From Opitutia bacterium (lineage in GTDB: Bacteria; Verrucomicrobiota; Verrucomicrobiia; Opitutales; UBA953), in contig CANGFP010000002.1 of assembly GCA_947453335.1 (NCBI GenBank), positions 62,001-126,000 of the forward strand: DNA of 64,000 bases, given 5' to 3'. Positions 48,917 through 57,946 of the stretch are shown here, piece by piece (within the stretch, counting starts at the first letter, position 1; every line of letters begins with the position of its first letter). A program made the position numbers and the translations under genes. The notes below the pieces were generated by a model. That model was not told the DNA's origin, ran no database searches, and saw only the letters and a program-made list of their open reading frames with translations.

Positions 48917-49665
48917 ACGGACGCATCCTCCTCGGCGTGAACATCGACCACGCCGCCACGGTGCGCCAGGCCCGCTACCGCGGGATCCATGCGTCCCCGC
49001 ACGCCGAACCCAGCCCGCTCGCCTTCACCAGCGAGGCGCTCGCCGGCGGCGCCGACGGCATCACGGTCCACCTCCGCGAGGACCGCCGCCACATCCAGGA
49101 GGACGACGTCCTCGCGATCGCCCGCCTCCCCGGGGTCCGGCTCAACCTCGAGATGGCCTGCACGCCGTGGATGACCGACTTCGCCCGCCGGCTTCGGCCG
49201 GCCGCGGTCTGCCTCGTCCCGGAATCGCGCGAGGAGGTCACGACCGAAGGCGGCCTCGACGTCGCCGGCCAACGCGAACGCGTCGGCGCCACCGTCGCCG
49301 CGCTGAAGGCCGCCGGGATCGAGGTGTCGCTCTTCATCGGCGCCGAGGACGGCCAGATCGACGCGGCCCACGCCGTGGGCGCCCCGGTCGTCGAACTGCA
49401 CACCGGCGCCTTCGCCAACGCGTGGCTCAGCCCCGCGGCGGACGCCGAACTGGCGCGCCTGCGCGCGGGCTGCGAACGCGCCCACCGCCTCGGGCTCGTC
49501 GTCAACGCCGGCCACGGCATCAACTACGACAACATCCGCGCGATCCTGACGCTCCCGCACCTGCACGAGCTCAACATCGGGCACTCCATCGTCGCGCGCT
49601 CCCTGCTCACCGGCGCGCGCGCCGCGGTCGCGGAGATGAAGGCCCACCTGCGCGGCGCGGCATGA
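48913..49665 (+). CDS. pdxJ: Pyridoxine 5'-phosphate synthase
   Basis: PdxJ joins 1-deoxyxylulose 5-phosphate and 3-amino-2-oxopropyl phosphate to form pyridoxine phosphate. The 250-residue TIM barrel starts at ATG 48913, overlapping the previous stop by four bases. Signatures are LGVNIDHAATVRQARYRG near residue 7, ITVHLREDRRHIQEDDV near 48, VVELHTGAFANAW near 158, LVVNAGHGINYDNI near 195 and HELNIGHSIVARSL near 216. acpS follows with another ATGA overlap, the same pairing as pdxJ-acpS in E. coli. Confidence 0.96.
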   Translation: MNGRILLGVNIDHAATVRQARYRGIHASPHAEPSPLAFTSEALAGGADGITVHLREDRRHIQEDDVLAIARLPGVRLNLEMACTPWMTDFARRLRPAAVCLVPESREEVTTEGGLDVAGQRERVGATVAALKAAGIEVSLFIGAEDGQIDAAHAVGAPVVELHTGAFANAWLSPAADAELARLRAGCERAHRLGLVVNAGHGINYDNIRAILTLPHLHELNIGHSIVARSLLTGARAAVAEMKAHLRGAA

Positions 49666-50057
49666 AGCTCGAAGGCGGCAACGTGCTCGGCGTCGGCGTG
49701 GACCTCACGGAGGTCGCCCGCATCCGGTCCGCGCACGCCAAGCACGGCCAGGCGTTCCTCGACAAGGTCTTCACGCCGGCGGAGCAGGCGCTCTGCCTGG
49801 CCAAAGCCGACCCGTACCCGTCCCTCGCCGCGCGGTTCGCCGCCAAGGAGGCCGCCAGCAAGGCCTTCGGAACCGGGCTCGGCGCCGACCTGCTGCTGAC
49901 GAGCGTCGCCGTCCTGCACGGGGAGCTCGACGCGCCGCGCGTGGAGCTCGACGACAAGGGCCGCGCCTTGCTGGCCCGCCTCGGAGGCACGCGTCTCCTG
50001 GTCTCGCTCACGCATACCGACGACCTCGCGCAGGCCTTCGCCGTGCTCGTCCGCTGA
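49662..50057 (+). CDS. acpS: Holo-[acyl-carrier-protein] synthase
   Basis: AcpS transfers 4'-phosphopantetheine from CoA to ACP. The 131-residue protein has the Mg-binding GVGVDLTEVARIRSAHAKHG near residue 10 (Asp in VDLTE) and ARFAAKEAASKAFGTGLG near 57 (Glu in KEA). VSLTHTDDLAQAFAVL is at the end, where SHxxxxA is usual and THTDDLA is seen. ATG 49662 overlaps the pdxJ stop. Confidence 0.92.
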   Translation: MKLEGGNVLGVGVDLTEVARIRSAHAKHGQAFLDKVFTPAEQALCLAKADPYPSLAARFAAKEAASKAFGTGLGADLLLTSVAVLHGELDAPRVELDDKGRALLARLGGTRLLVSLTHTDDLAQAFAVLVR

Positions 50058-50058
50058 G

Positions 50059-51540
50059 ATGAAGCCGCGCCGCCTGCCCGTCCTGTCCTGCGCCGAGGCC
50101 GCGCGTCGCGAACGGCGTTTCTTCCGCGGCGACGAACGGCGCTCCCTCGCCCTGATGGCGAAGGCGGTCGCCGGCCTCGCGGCGGAGATCCGCCGCCACC
50201 TCGCCACGCCACCCCGCGCGATCCTCGTGCTCGCGGGCAAAGGCAACAACGGCGCCGACGCCGTATGGACCGCCGCGCTGCTGCGCACGCCGACGACCAA
50301 GGTCACGGTGCTCTTCGCCGAAGGCGTGCCCGCCAGCGGCCAACCGGCGATCGTCTGGAGCCGCCACGGGGCCGGCATGCGCGTCGCGACGCCGCGCGAC
50401 CTCGCCCGGCTGTCGCGCGGACGTTTCGACGTGGTCCTGGACGGGCTCCTCGGCCAAGGTTTCCGCGCCCCGCTGCGTGCACCGTATGCGCGCCTGATCG
50501 CCGGGTCGAAGGCGCTGCGCGGTTTGCGCGTCGCGGTCGACCTCCCCAGCGGACTCGGGGACGACGTCGCCGGGCCGGCGTTCCGCGCCGACCTTACGAT
50601 CTCCCTCGGCGCGCTGAAGCGCCCGTTGCTCGCGCCCGGGGCCGCGGCCTATCGCGGCCGCCTGCGCGTCGTCGACCTGGGCCTGCCTGGCCAGACCGGA
50701 CAGGAGGGTTGCGCGAGCGCCCGCACGCTGGATGCGCTGCGGCGCCTGCGCTCGGCCAACACCGAGAAACGCCAGCAAGGCAAGGTGCTGATCGTCGCCG
50801 GCTCCGACCCGATGCCAGGCGCGGCGCTGATGAACACCGCCGCCGCTCTCCAGGCCGGCGCCGGGCTCGTGACCACCTGCCTACCGCGGGCCGTGCAGGC
50901 TCGCGCCGCGGTCGCCCATCCGGAGGCGATGTGGCGACCGCTGGAGACCGACGCCGCAGGCACGCTGACGCAACAGCCGTCGGCGACGCTGCTCGCCAAC
51001 AAGGACGTGCTGCTCACCGGCTCGGGCATGGGACCGGAGGCGACGGCCTACCTCCGCGCGCTGCTCCGGGCTTTCCGCGGCGACGTCGTCCTCGACGCGG
51101 ATGCCCTCCGTCCGCAGGTCGTCCGAGCCGCGCGCCAAGGCCGCCGCACCTGCGTGCTGCTCCCGCATGCAGGCGAGTTCCTCCGCCTCAGCGGGCGTCC
51201 GCTGACGGTCGCGCACGGGAAAGCCTACGCCCGTCGGCACCGCTGCATCGTGGTGCTCAAGGACGCCGTGACCGCGGTGACCGACGGACGCGACGTCGTC
51301 CACATCCCGTTCGGCGGGCCCGTCCTCGCGCGCGGCGGCTCGGGCGACCTGCTCGCCGGCATCGTCGCGGCCGTGCTGGCGCGCCGGAAGAGCCTTGGTC
51401 TCTCACCTTTCGACGCCGTCGTGGTCGCGGCAACGTGGCATGCGCAAGCCGCGGATCGCCTCAGCGAGGAACGAGGGGAGGAAGCGGTGCGGACCACGGA
51501 GCTTCTACCTAGGTTGTCCCCGGTCTTGCGCGGCGGCTGA
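50059..51540 (+). CDS. nnrD: Bifunctional NAD(P)HX epimerase/dehydratase
   Basis: This enzyme repairs hydrated NAD(P)H. The N-terminal YjeF epimerase half (about residues 1-215) has the nucleotide loop LVLAGKGNNGADAVWTAALL and VVLDGLLGQGFRAPL. The C-terminal ribokinase-like dehydratase half has KRQQGKVLIVAGSDPMPGAA near 236, VLLTGSGMGPE near 315, VLLPHAGEFLRLSG near 370 and ARGGSGDLLAGIVAAVLAR near 425, the ATP-binding GxGD with Ser in place of Thr. At 493 residues it is typical of the fused form. The start is 1 bp after acpS ends. Confidence 0.92.
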   Translation: MKPRRLPVLSCAEAARRERRFFRGDERRSLALMAKAVAGLAAEIRRHLATPPRAILVLAGKGNNGADAVWTAALLRTPTTKVTVLFAEGVPASGQPAIVWSRHGAGMRVATPRDLARLSRGRFDVVLDGLLGQGFRAPLRAPYARLIAGSKALRGLRVAVDLPSGLGDDVAGPAFRADLTISLGALKRPLLAPGAAAYRGRLRVVDLGLPGQTGQEGCASARTLDALRRLRSANTEKRQQGKVLIVAGSDPMPGAALMNTAAALQAGAGLVTTCLPRAVQARAAVAHPEAMWRPLETDAAGTLTQQPSATLLANKDVLLTGSGMGPEATAYLRALLRAFRGDVVLDADALRPQVVRAARQGRRTCVLLPHAGEFLRLSGRPLTVAHGKAYARRHRCIVVLKDAVTAVTDGRDVVHIPFGGPVLARGGSGDLLAGIVAAVLARRKSLGLSPFDAVVVAATWHAQAADRLSEERGEEAVRTTELLPRLSPVLRGG

Positions 51541-51560
51541 ATCCACGGCTCCTCGGCGGC

Positions 51561-52646
51561 ATGCTCCCGCCGCCCTCGGACCCTCGCGACCTTCGCCTGC
51601 TGCTGAACGGCCTCACCGGCATCGGCCCGGTCTCGGCGCGACGTCTGCAGGAAGCCTTCGACGGAGACCTGCGGCGCGCGCTGCTGGCCGGCCCCAAGGA
51701 ACTCGCCGGCGTCAAGGGACTCACCGCGCCGATGGTCGCCAGCCTCCTGCGACGCGACTTCGACCACGTGGCCGAGCGGCGGCGGGCGGAGGCGCTCGGT
51801 TACCGGATCCTGCACGCCGACGACGAGACGTGGCCCCAGGCGCTGGCGCAGCTCTGGGATCCGCCGCTCGTGCTCTACCAGGACGGGAGCGCGCTGCCCG
51901 ACGCGCGCGCGGTGGCGATCGTCGGTTCGCGGCACTGCACCCCGTACGGGGCGGGCTTGGCCCGCGGCCTGGCGCGCGACCTCGCGAAGCTCGGCTGGTG
52001 GATCGTCAGCGGCCTGGCGCGCGGCATCGACTTGGCCGCGCATGAAGGGGCGCTCGAGGCGGATGGCCGCACCGCCGCGGTGCTCGGCCACGGCCTAGAC
52101 CTCACGTATCCGCCCGAAGCCCTCAAGCTGCGGCGGCGCATGACCGAACGGGGCTGCGTGCTCTCGGAGTTCCCGCTCGGACGACCCGCCGACCGCCAGT
52201 CCTTCCCCCAACGCAACCGCATCGTTGCAGGTCTTGTCCGGGCCGTGATCGTCGTGGAGACCGACGTCGACGGCGGCAGCATGATCACCGCCCGTTTCGC
52301 CGGCGACCAAGGCAAGGCGCTCTGCGCGCTGCCGGGCCGGGTCGACAGCCCCACCAGCCGCGGTTGCCACGCCCTCATCCGGGACGGCGCGACCTTGGTC
52401 TCGTCGGTCGACGACATCCTCGCGGAACTCGGCGAGGAACGCGGGCAGCTGACGCTGCCGTTGACGCAGGCCGACCCCGCGGCCGCGCGTTGGCTGAGGC
52501 ATTTCGGCGGCGGGACGGCGCACGACTCCGAATCGCTCGCCGCCGCCGCGCGCTGCACGCAGGCGGAGGCCGCGGTCGCGCTCACGATGCTGGAGATCCA
52601 GGGCCACCTGCTCCGCCGCACCGACGGCCGCCACGAACGCGGCTGA
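51561..52646 (+). CDS. dprA: DNA-processing protein A (Smf/DprA)
   Basis: DprA protects incoming ssDNA and loads RecA during transformation. The 361-residue protein has an N-terminal helix-hairpin-helix/SAM-like part (LRLLLNGLTGIGPVSARRLQEAFDGD). The Rossmann-like core carries AVAIVGSRHCTPYGAGLARGLARDL near residue 115, IVSGLARGIDLAAHEGAL near 143, FPQRNRIVAGLVRAVIVVE near 213 and GKALCALPGRVDSPTSRGCHALIRDGA near 250. A C-terminal winged-helix part is present. It ends exactly where the opposing SanA-like gene ends. Confidence 0.95.
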   Translation: MLPPPSDPRDLRLLLNGLTGIGPVSARRLQEAFDGDLRRALLAGPKELAGVKGLTAPMVASLLRRDFDHVAERRRAEALGYRILHADDETWPQALAQLWDPPLVLYQDGSALPDARAVAIVGSRHCTPYGAGLARGLARDLAKLGWWIVSGLARGIDLAAHEGALEADGRTAAVLGHGLDLTYPPEALKLRRRMTERGCVLSEFPLGRPADRQSFPQRNRIVAGLVRAVIVVETDVDGGSMITARFAGDQGKALCALPGRVDSPTSRGCHALIRDGATLVSSVDDILAELGEERGQLTLPLTQADPAAARWLRHFGGGTAHDSESLAAAARCTQAEAAVALTMLEIQGHLLRRTDGRHERG

Positions 52647-53279
52647 TCACCGGACCGGCTCGTCGCCCGTCTCCGCCGGCTGCGACGTGGACAACGCGCT
52701 GCCCGTGGCCCAATCCCACACCGCCTTGGGCTTCGCCAGCAGATCGCGAGCCGCGCCCCACCAAGGCCGCCACCCATCGCCGAAGCCCGCGACGTAGGCG
52801 CAGGCGGGGAGACCGCGGCGGTCCGCGATCCACAGCGCGCGGTCGCAGTGCCAACCTTGCGAGACGAAGACCACGGGCTCCCCCGGGAAGGCCGCCGCGA
52901 CGCGATGCACCGAATCGATCGTCCGCCAGCCGTACGGGTCGCGGACGATCGGGCACGTCACGCCCGCGGCGCGCAGGTCGCGGGCCATCGCATGCGTCTG
53001 CGGCTCGATGCCGGAGACCACGGCGAGCTTCACGCGACCCGCGAGGCACAGACTGGCTGCGGCCTCGATGCGCGGACGATAGGTGCCGGTCGGCTCCTGG
53101 GTCTGCCCGACGAATTCGTTGGTCCCCAGCAGCACGAGGACGGACCCCGCGGGGACCTGTTCGGAGCGCGTAAAACTACGCCCGAGACCGGCGGACCACA
53201 GCCAGACGTTGGAGACCACGGCGAAGGTCACCAAAAGGACTAAGGCACCCCACCCTACCTGCCTGGCTTTTTTGAGCAT
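52647..53279 (-). CDS. SanA/YdcF-type DUF218 membrane protein
   Basis: The 210-residue protein starts at ATG 53277-53279 (MLKKARQVGWGALVLLVTFAVVSNVWLW), with one N-terminal membrane helix. The longer open frame upstream would run through the regulatory region and lacks similarity. DUF218 features are GSVLVLLGTNEFVGQ, YRPRIEAAASLCLAGRVKLAVVSG near residue 72, DPYGWRTIDSVHRVAAAFPGEPVVFVSQGWHCDRALWIADRRGLPA near 116-160 and a Trp-rich C-terminus. SanA is linked to envelope barrier function in E. coli; the activity is unknown. It is divergent from the NtrC-type regulator. Confidence 0.82.
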   Translation of the reverse strand: MLKKARQVGWGALVLLVTFAVVSNVWLWSAGLGRSFTRSEQVPAGSVLVLLGTNEFVGQTQEPTGTYRPRIEAAASLCLAGRVKLAVVSGIEPQTHAMARDLRAAGVTCPIVRDPYGWRTIDSVHRVAAAFPGEPVVFVSQGWHCDRALWIADRRGLPACAYVAGFGDGWRPWWGAARDLLAKPKAVWDWATGSALSTSQPAETGDEPVR

Positions 53280-53334
53280 CCGGAAACCATAGAGCCGCGA
53301 AAATAGGCCGCAAAGGTCATTCAACACCCCCGAT

Positions 53335-53350
53335 TGCCCAAAAATAGGCA
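53335..53350. promoter_or_regulatory. 16-bp palindrome matching the glnN operator motif
   Basis: TGCCCAAAAATAGGCA is a near-perfect dyad (TGCC...GGCA) differing at few positions from the reverse complement of the glnN copy at 1406-1421. Its centre is 75 bp upstream of the -12 GC of the regulator promoter, against 74 bp for the middle glnN site. Half-sites TGCCTA (53360-53365) and AAAATAGGC (53300-53308) flank it. It may serve as the autoregulatory enhancer site. Confidence 0.65.
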
Positions 53351-53403
53351 CATGGTATTTGCCTAAAGACTCATATTTGGCAAAAAAGCCTTCATCCGCT
53401 CTC

Positions 53404-53418
53404 TGGCACGCTTTCTGC
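53404..53418 (+). promoter_or_regulatory. Sigma-54 (-24/-12) promoter of the NtrC-type regulator
   Basis: TGGCACGCTTTCTGC matches TGGCAC-N5-TTGC with one change (CTGC). GG and GC have the required spacing. The predicted transcription start falls at about 53430, one base before ATG 53431, which would make the mRNA essentially leaderless. Apart from the glnN element, I found no other comparable match in an intergenic position. Confidence 0.75.
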
Positions 53419-53430
53419 CTACTTTTATCC

Positions 53431-54936
<1,506 letters not shown>

Positions 54937-54957
54937 ACCAAATAAGGCTTCCGAACC

Positions 54958-54973
54958 GCCGCGGAGCGGCTTT
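54958..54973 (+). terminator. Short GC hairpin with T3 after the NtrC-type gene
   Basis: GCCGC (54958-54962), loop GGA and GCGGC (54966-54970) followed by TTT lie 22 bp after the regulator stop and 13 bp before the next ATG. The T-tract is short, so termination is uncertain. Confidence 0.4.
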
Positions 54974-54985
54974 GCTGGAGACGTC

Positions 54986-55636
54986 ATGCTACCCCATGCT
55001 TACCTCCGGACCGCGGCCGCGTCGGCCTGCGTCCTCCTCCTCGGCGCCGCGGCCTCGCTCGCGGCGGACGCCGTCTCGCTCTTCGACGGCAAGTCCCTCG
55101 CGGGCTGGAAGCCCTCGAAGAACTCCCCCGAAGGCGTCTACAAGGTCGTCGATGGCGTGCTGCAGATCCGCGGCGGCCAAGGCCACCTCTACTACGTCGG
55201 CGAAGACGGGAAGGCCTCCTTCAAGAACTTCGAGTTCACCGCCAAGGTGAAGACCTACAAGGGCGCCAACTCGGGCATCTACTTCCATACCGCCTACCAG
55301 GACGGCGGCTGGCCGGCCGCCGGCTACGAGTGCCAGGTCAACGCCACGCACGCCGACAAGAAGAAGACCGGCGGCCTCTACGCGGTGAAGGACGTCATGG
55401 ACGTCGCGCCCGCCCCGGACGACGAATGGTTCGACTACCGCATCCGCGTCGAAGGGAAGCGCATCCAGATCTGGATCAACGGCAAGCAGACCGTCGACTT
55501 CACCGAGCCCGCCGACTGGACCCCGCCGAAGGGCATGGCTGGCCGCAAGGTCGGCGCCGGCACGTTCGCGCTCCAGGCCCATGACCCGGGCTGCAAGGTC
55601 GACTACAAGGACATCAAGGTCCAGGTGCTGCCTTAA
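54986..55636 (+). CDS. Secreted DUF1080 (3-keto-disaccharide hydrolase-like) protein
   Basis: The 216-residue protein has a signal peptide (LRTAAASACVLLLGAAASLAA) and one concanavalin-like DUF1080 domain. This runs VSLFDGKSLAGWKPSKNS, WEFTAKV-like FKNFEFTAKVKTYKGANSGIYFHTAY near residue 85, YECQVNATHADKKKTGGLYAVKDV near 113, WFDYRIRVEGKRIQIWINGKQTVDF near 150, and a final GTFALQAHDPGCKVDYKDIKVQVLP. Some family members cleave 3-keto-glycosides. The family is strongly expanded in Verrucomicrobia and Planctomycetes. Confidence 0.93.
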   Translation: MLPHAYLRTAAASACVLLLGAAASLAADAVSLFDGKSLAGWKPSKNSPEGVYKVVDGVLQIRGGQGHLYYVGEDGKASFKNFEFTAKVKTYKGANSGIYFHTAYQDGGWPAAGYECQVNATHADKKKTGGLYAVKDVMDVAPAPDDEWFDYRIRVEGKRIQIWINGKQTVDFTEPADWTPPKGMAGRKVGAGTFALQAHDPGCKVDYKDIKVQVLP

Positions 55637-55644
55637 GGCGGTCC

Positions 55645-56526
55645 TCAGGCGCTGAGCACGACGTTCAGCGAAGCGACGAGGCGGGCCCGCAAGGGTTCCG
55701 CCTTTTTCGTGAGCCGACGCTGCTCGTGCTCGTACTCGCCGCGCCCCTCCGGCGTCTCGATGCGGATCGGAGCCAGGCCGACGGACGAGAAGTCGTAGGG
55801 GCTGGCGCGCATGTCGACCGACCGCGCGTCGCGGGCCAGCTCGAAGCAATCCGCGGCGAGCTCGGCGGGCACCCACGGGGCCGACTTCATCGCCCACTTG
55901 TAGAGGTCCATCGTGACGTGCACGCAACCAGGCTGCTCGTTGGCGAGGCGGCCGGCGAGGTCGGGGGCCTGCCGGTTCAGCGGCCGCGCGTCGGGCGTGA
56001 AGAAGCGGAAGGCGTCGTAATGGCTGCAGCGGATCGGCAACGCGCGCACGACCTCATCGGTGCCTTCCGGTCCGAGCCGCAACGGCCATCGCCGGTGCCG
56101 ACGTTCCGCGGCCTGCCGGTAGACCATCGCCCATTCGTGCAGGCCGAAGCAGCCGAGGAACGCGGGACGGCCCGCGACGGCGACGCACAGGTCGCGCGCG
56201 AAGGCCAGGCGGGCCCGTTCGGCCGCATCCGGCGCCACCAAACGCACCAGGCCGTCGGCGGACCTCCCGAAACGGGCGTCGGCCAGGAGCTCGTCGGCGT
56301 CGGCCAAGGCCACGCCGGCGCCGGGCGTCCAACGACGGAGCGCGCCCAGGCGGAAGGGATAATAGGTGAAGAGGAAATCCTCGACGGGTTCGGCTTCGCC
56401 GGCCGCCGCGCGCCGCCGGCGCGCCTCGACGAGCCCGTCGGCCCGCGCCTGATGCGCCGCGCGCCGCGGCCGCCAAGCTTCGGGACCGAGGACGACCTCG
56501 CCGGACTGGACCCCGGGATCGGTCAC
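55645..56526 (-). CDS. Conserved protein of a family sometimes labelled 3-methyladenine DNA glycosylase
   Basis: The 293-residue protein starts at GTG 56524-56526, overlapping the stop of the upstream gene as GTGA. Conserved blocks are PVEDFLFTYYPFRLGALRRWTPG near residue 50, FLGCFGLHEWAMVY near 130, LPIRCSHYDAFRFFTPDARPLN near 180, and PGCVHVTMDLYKWAMKSAPWVPAEL near 215. I recall similar proteins annotated as 3-methyladenine DNA glycosylase, but no HhH-GPD or AAG fold motif is visible, so that name should not be trusted. The blocks rich in His, Asp and aromatic residues suggest an enzyme. Confidence 0.72.
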   Translation of the reverse strand: MTDPGVQSGEVVLGPEAWRPRRAAHQARADGLVEARRRRAAAGEAEPVEDFLFTYYPFRLGALRRWTPGAGVALADADELLADARFGRSADGLVRLVAPDAAERARLAFARDLCVAVAGRPAFLGCFGLHEWAMVYRQAAERRHRRWPLRLGPEGTDEVVRALPIRCSHYDAFRFFTPDARPLNRQAPDLAGRLANEQPGCVHVTMDLYKWAMKSAPWVPAELAADCFELARDARSVDMRASPYDFSSVGLAPIRIETPEGRGEYEHEQRRLTKKAEPLRARLVASLNVVLSA

Positions 56527-57101
56527 TCGAAGCGACGGTGATGGGCCGCGACCTTCACGTACTTCTCGGCCCAACCGGGCAGCGACGCCTGCTCCGCCGC
56601 GGTCAGCGGACGGACCACCTTGGCGGGCGCGCCGAGCACCATCGAGCCAGGGGGGATGATGGTGCCCTTGGTGACCAACGCACCGGCGCCGACGATGGAA
56701 CGCGGGCCGACGACCGCGCCATCGAGGACGGTGGCATGCATGCCGATGAGGCACTCGTCGCCTATGGTGCAGGCGTGGATCATGGCGAGGTGGCCGACCG
56801 TCACGCGGTTGCCGATGACGGCGGGCAAGCGATCGGCGACATGGACCACCGCGCCGTCCTGGATGTTGGTACCTTCACCGATGCCGATCGGGGCGATGTC
56901 GCCGCGCAGCACGGCGCACGGCCAGACGCTGGCCTTGGCGCCGACCGTCACGTTGCCGATGACCACGGACCGCGGATGGACGAAGGCCGTCGGGTGGACC
57001 GTCGGCCCCTTGGAGAGGTTGCGGGTCAGCTCCTTGGAGAGTTCTTCGTCCCGATCGGGAATTTCATCGAAGGACTGGGGGGTCGGCTGAAAGGGATTCA
57101 C
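56523..57101 (-). CDS. Gamma-carbonic-anhydrase-like hexapeptide-repeat protein
   Basis: This 192-residue left-handed beta-helix protein contains VVIGNVTVGAKASVWPCAVLRGD, NIQDGAVVHVADRLPAVIGNRVTVGHLAMIHACTIGDECLIGMHATVLDGAVV and GSMVLGAPAKVVRPL. The three zinc His are those in VVHV, VGH and MIH. GTG 57099-57101 is the likely start, since no ATG precedes the conserved part closely; a few residues of uncertainty remain. Activity may be carbonic anhydrase or a CoA-linked role (PaaY/CaiE). The next gene downstream overlaps by four bases. Confidence 0.85.
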   Translation of the reverse strand: MNPFQPTPQSFDEIPDRDEELSKELTRNLSKGPTVHPTAFVHPRSVVIGNVTVGAKASVWPCAVLRGDIAPIGIGEGTNIQDGAVVHVADRLPAVIGNRVTVGHLAMIHACTIGDECLIGMHATVLDGAVVGPRSIVGAGALVTKGTIIPPGSMVLGAPAKVVRPLTAAEQASLPGWAEKYVKVAAHHRRFE

Positions 57102-57212
57102 GGGGTAGACTTTGGACTCAGGCGGGGGGCAGGAAAGCCCGAACCGACTAAAAACAGCAAAAAAGGCGGTTTTTGACCCTTCTTGGCCTGGGGCGGGTAG
57201 TTTTCCCGGTTT

Positions 57213-57233
57213 AATCGGCTGGAAGCCGAGATT
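57213..57233 (+). promoter_or_regulatory. Leader hairpin upstream of rplU
   Basis: TCGGCT (57215-57220), loop GGA and AGCCGA (57224-57229), extended by AAT/ATT across a bulged G, form a compact stem about 50 bp before rplU. It could be an r-protein leader structure. The rest of the 181-bp divergent gap is AT-richer near 57150-57180 and may hold the promoters. Confidence 0.35.
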
Positions 57234-57282
57234 CCCCTTGCCAACCCCCCTTCCCTCCGTTTGCTCCGACCTTCCGACAGCC

Positions 57283-57597
57283 ATGAAGGCCACATTTATC
57301 ACCTCCGGTCGCCAGTTCACCGTCAAGCAAGGCGACATCCTCATCGTTAACCAGTACCCTGGTAAGAGCGAAGGGGACACCCTCACCTTTGACCAAGTCC
57401 TCCTCGTGGGGGAAGGCGCCTCCGCCAAGATCGGCACGCCCACCGTCGCCGGCGCGAAGGTGACCGCCAAGATCCTGGAGAACAAGCGCGGCGAGAAGAT
57501 CGACATCTTCAAGCACCGCCGCCGCAAGGGCTACTACCGCCGCCGTGGCCACCGCCAGGAACTGGCCGTGATCAAGGTCGAATCCATCTCTGCCTAA
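57283..57597 (+). CDS. rplU: 50S ribosomal protein L21
   Basis: The 104-residue L21 starts at ATG 57283 ([20 protein letters not shown]). It shows [31 protein letters not shown] and the basic C-terminal block [31 protein letters not shown]. It is always paired with rpmA, which follows by 26 bp. Confidence 0.96.
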   Translation: MKATFITSGRQFTVKQGDILIVNQYPGKSEGDTLTFDQVLLVGEGASAKIGTPTVAGAKVTAKILENKRGEKIDIFKHRRRKGYYRRRGHRQELAVIKVESISA

Positions 57598-57623
57598 TCA
57601 ACCCGTTTTAATCAGACACCACC

Positions 57624-57890
57624 ATGGCAACTAAGAAAGGCGGCGGCACTTCCAGCAACGGCCGCGACTCCACCTCCAAGCGCCTCGGCGTGAAGCTCTA
57701 CAGCGGCGAATTCGCTTCCGCTGGTTCCATCCTCATCCGCCAGCGCGGCACGCAGATGCGCGCCGGCCGCAACGTGGGCATGGGCCGCGACCACACCCTC
57801 TTCGCCAAGGCCGACGGCCTCGTCAAGTGGGACAGCGAACACCGCAAGGTCGAGATCGTGCCGGTCGCCTCGTCGGCCTGCTCGCTCTAA
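57624..57890 (+). CDS. rpmA: 50S ribosomal protein L27
   Basis: The 88-residue L27 begins [30 protein letters not shown], with the N-terminal tail that reaches the peptidyl-transferase centre directly exposed (no Firmicutes-type leader to cleave). [33 protein letters not shown] is the family signature. A strong terminator follows. obg, often next, is absent. Confidence 0.97.
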   Translation: MATKKGGGTSSNGRDSTSKRLGVKLYSGEFASAGSILIRQRGTQMRAGRNVGMGRDHTLFAKADGLVKWDSEHRKVEIVPVASSACSL

Positions 57891-57912
57891 GCCGAACGAA
57901 AGTTCGTCCCTC

Positions 57913-57938
57913 AAACCGGCCGCAAGGCCGGTTTTTTT
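57913..57938 (+). terminator. Rho-independent terminator after rplU-rpmA
   Basis: AAACCGGCC (57913-57921), a GCAA tetraloop and GGCCGGTTT (57926-57934) form a perfect 9-bp stem running into seven T (57932-57938). It lies 22 bp after the rpmA stop. Confidence 0.93.
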
Positions 57939-57946
57939 GTGCCTGG

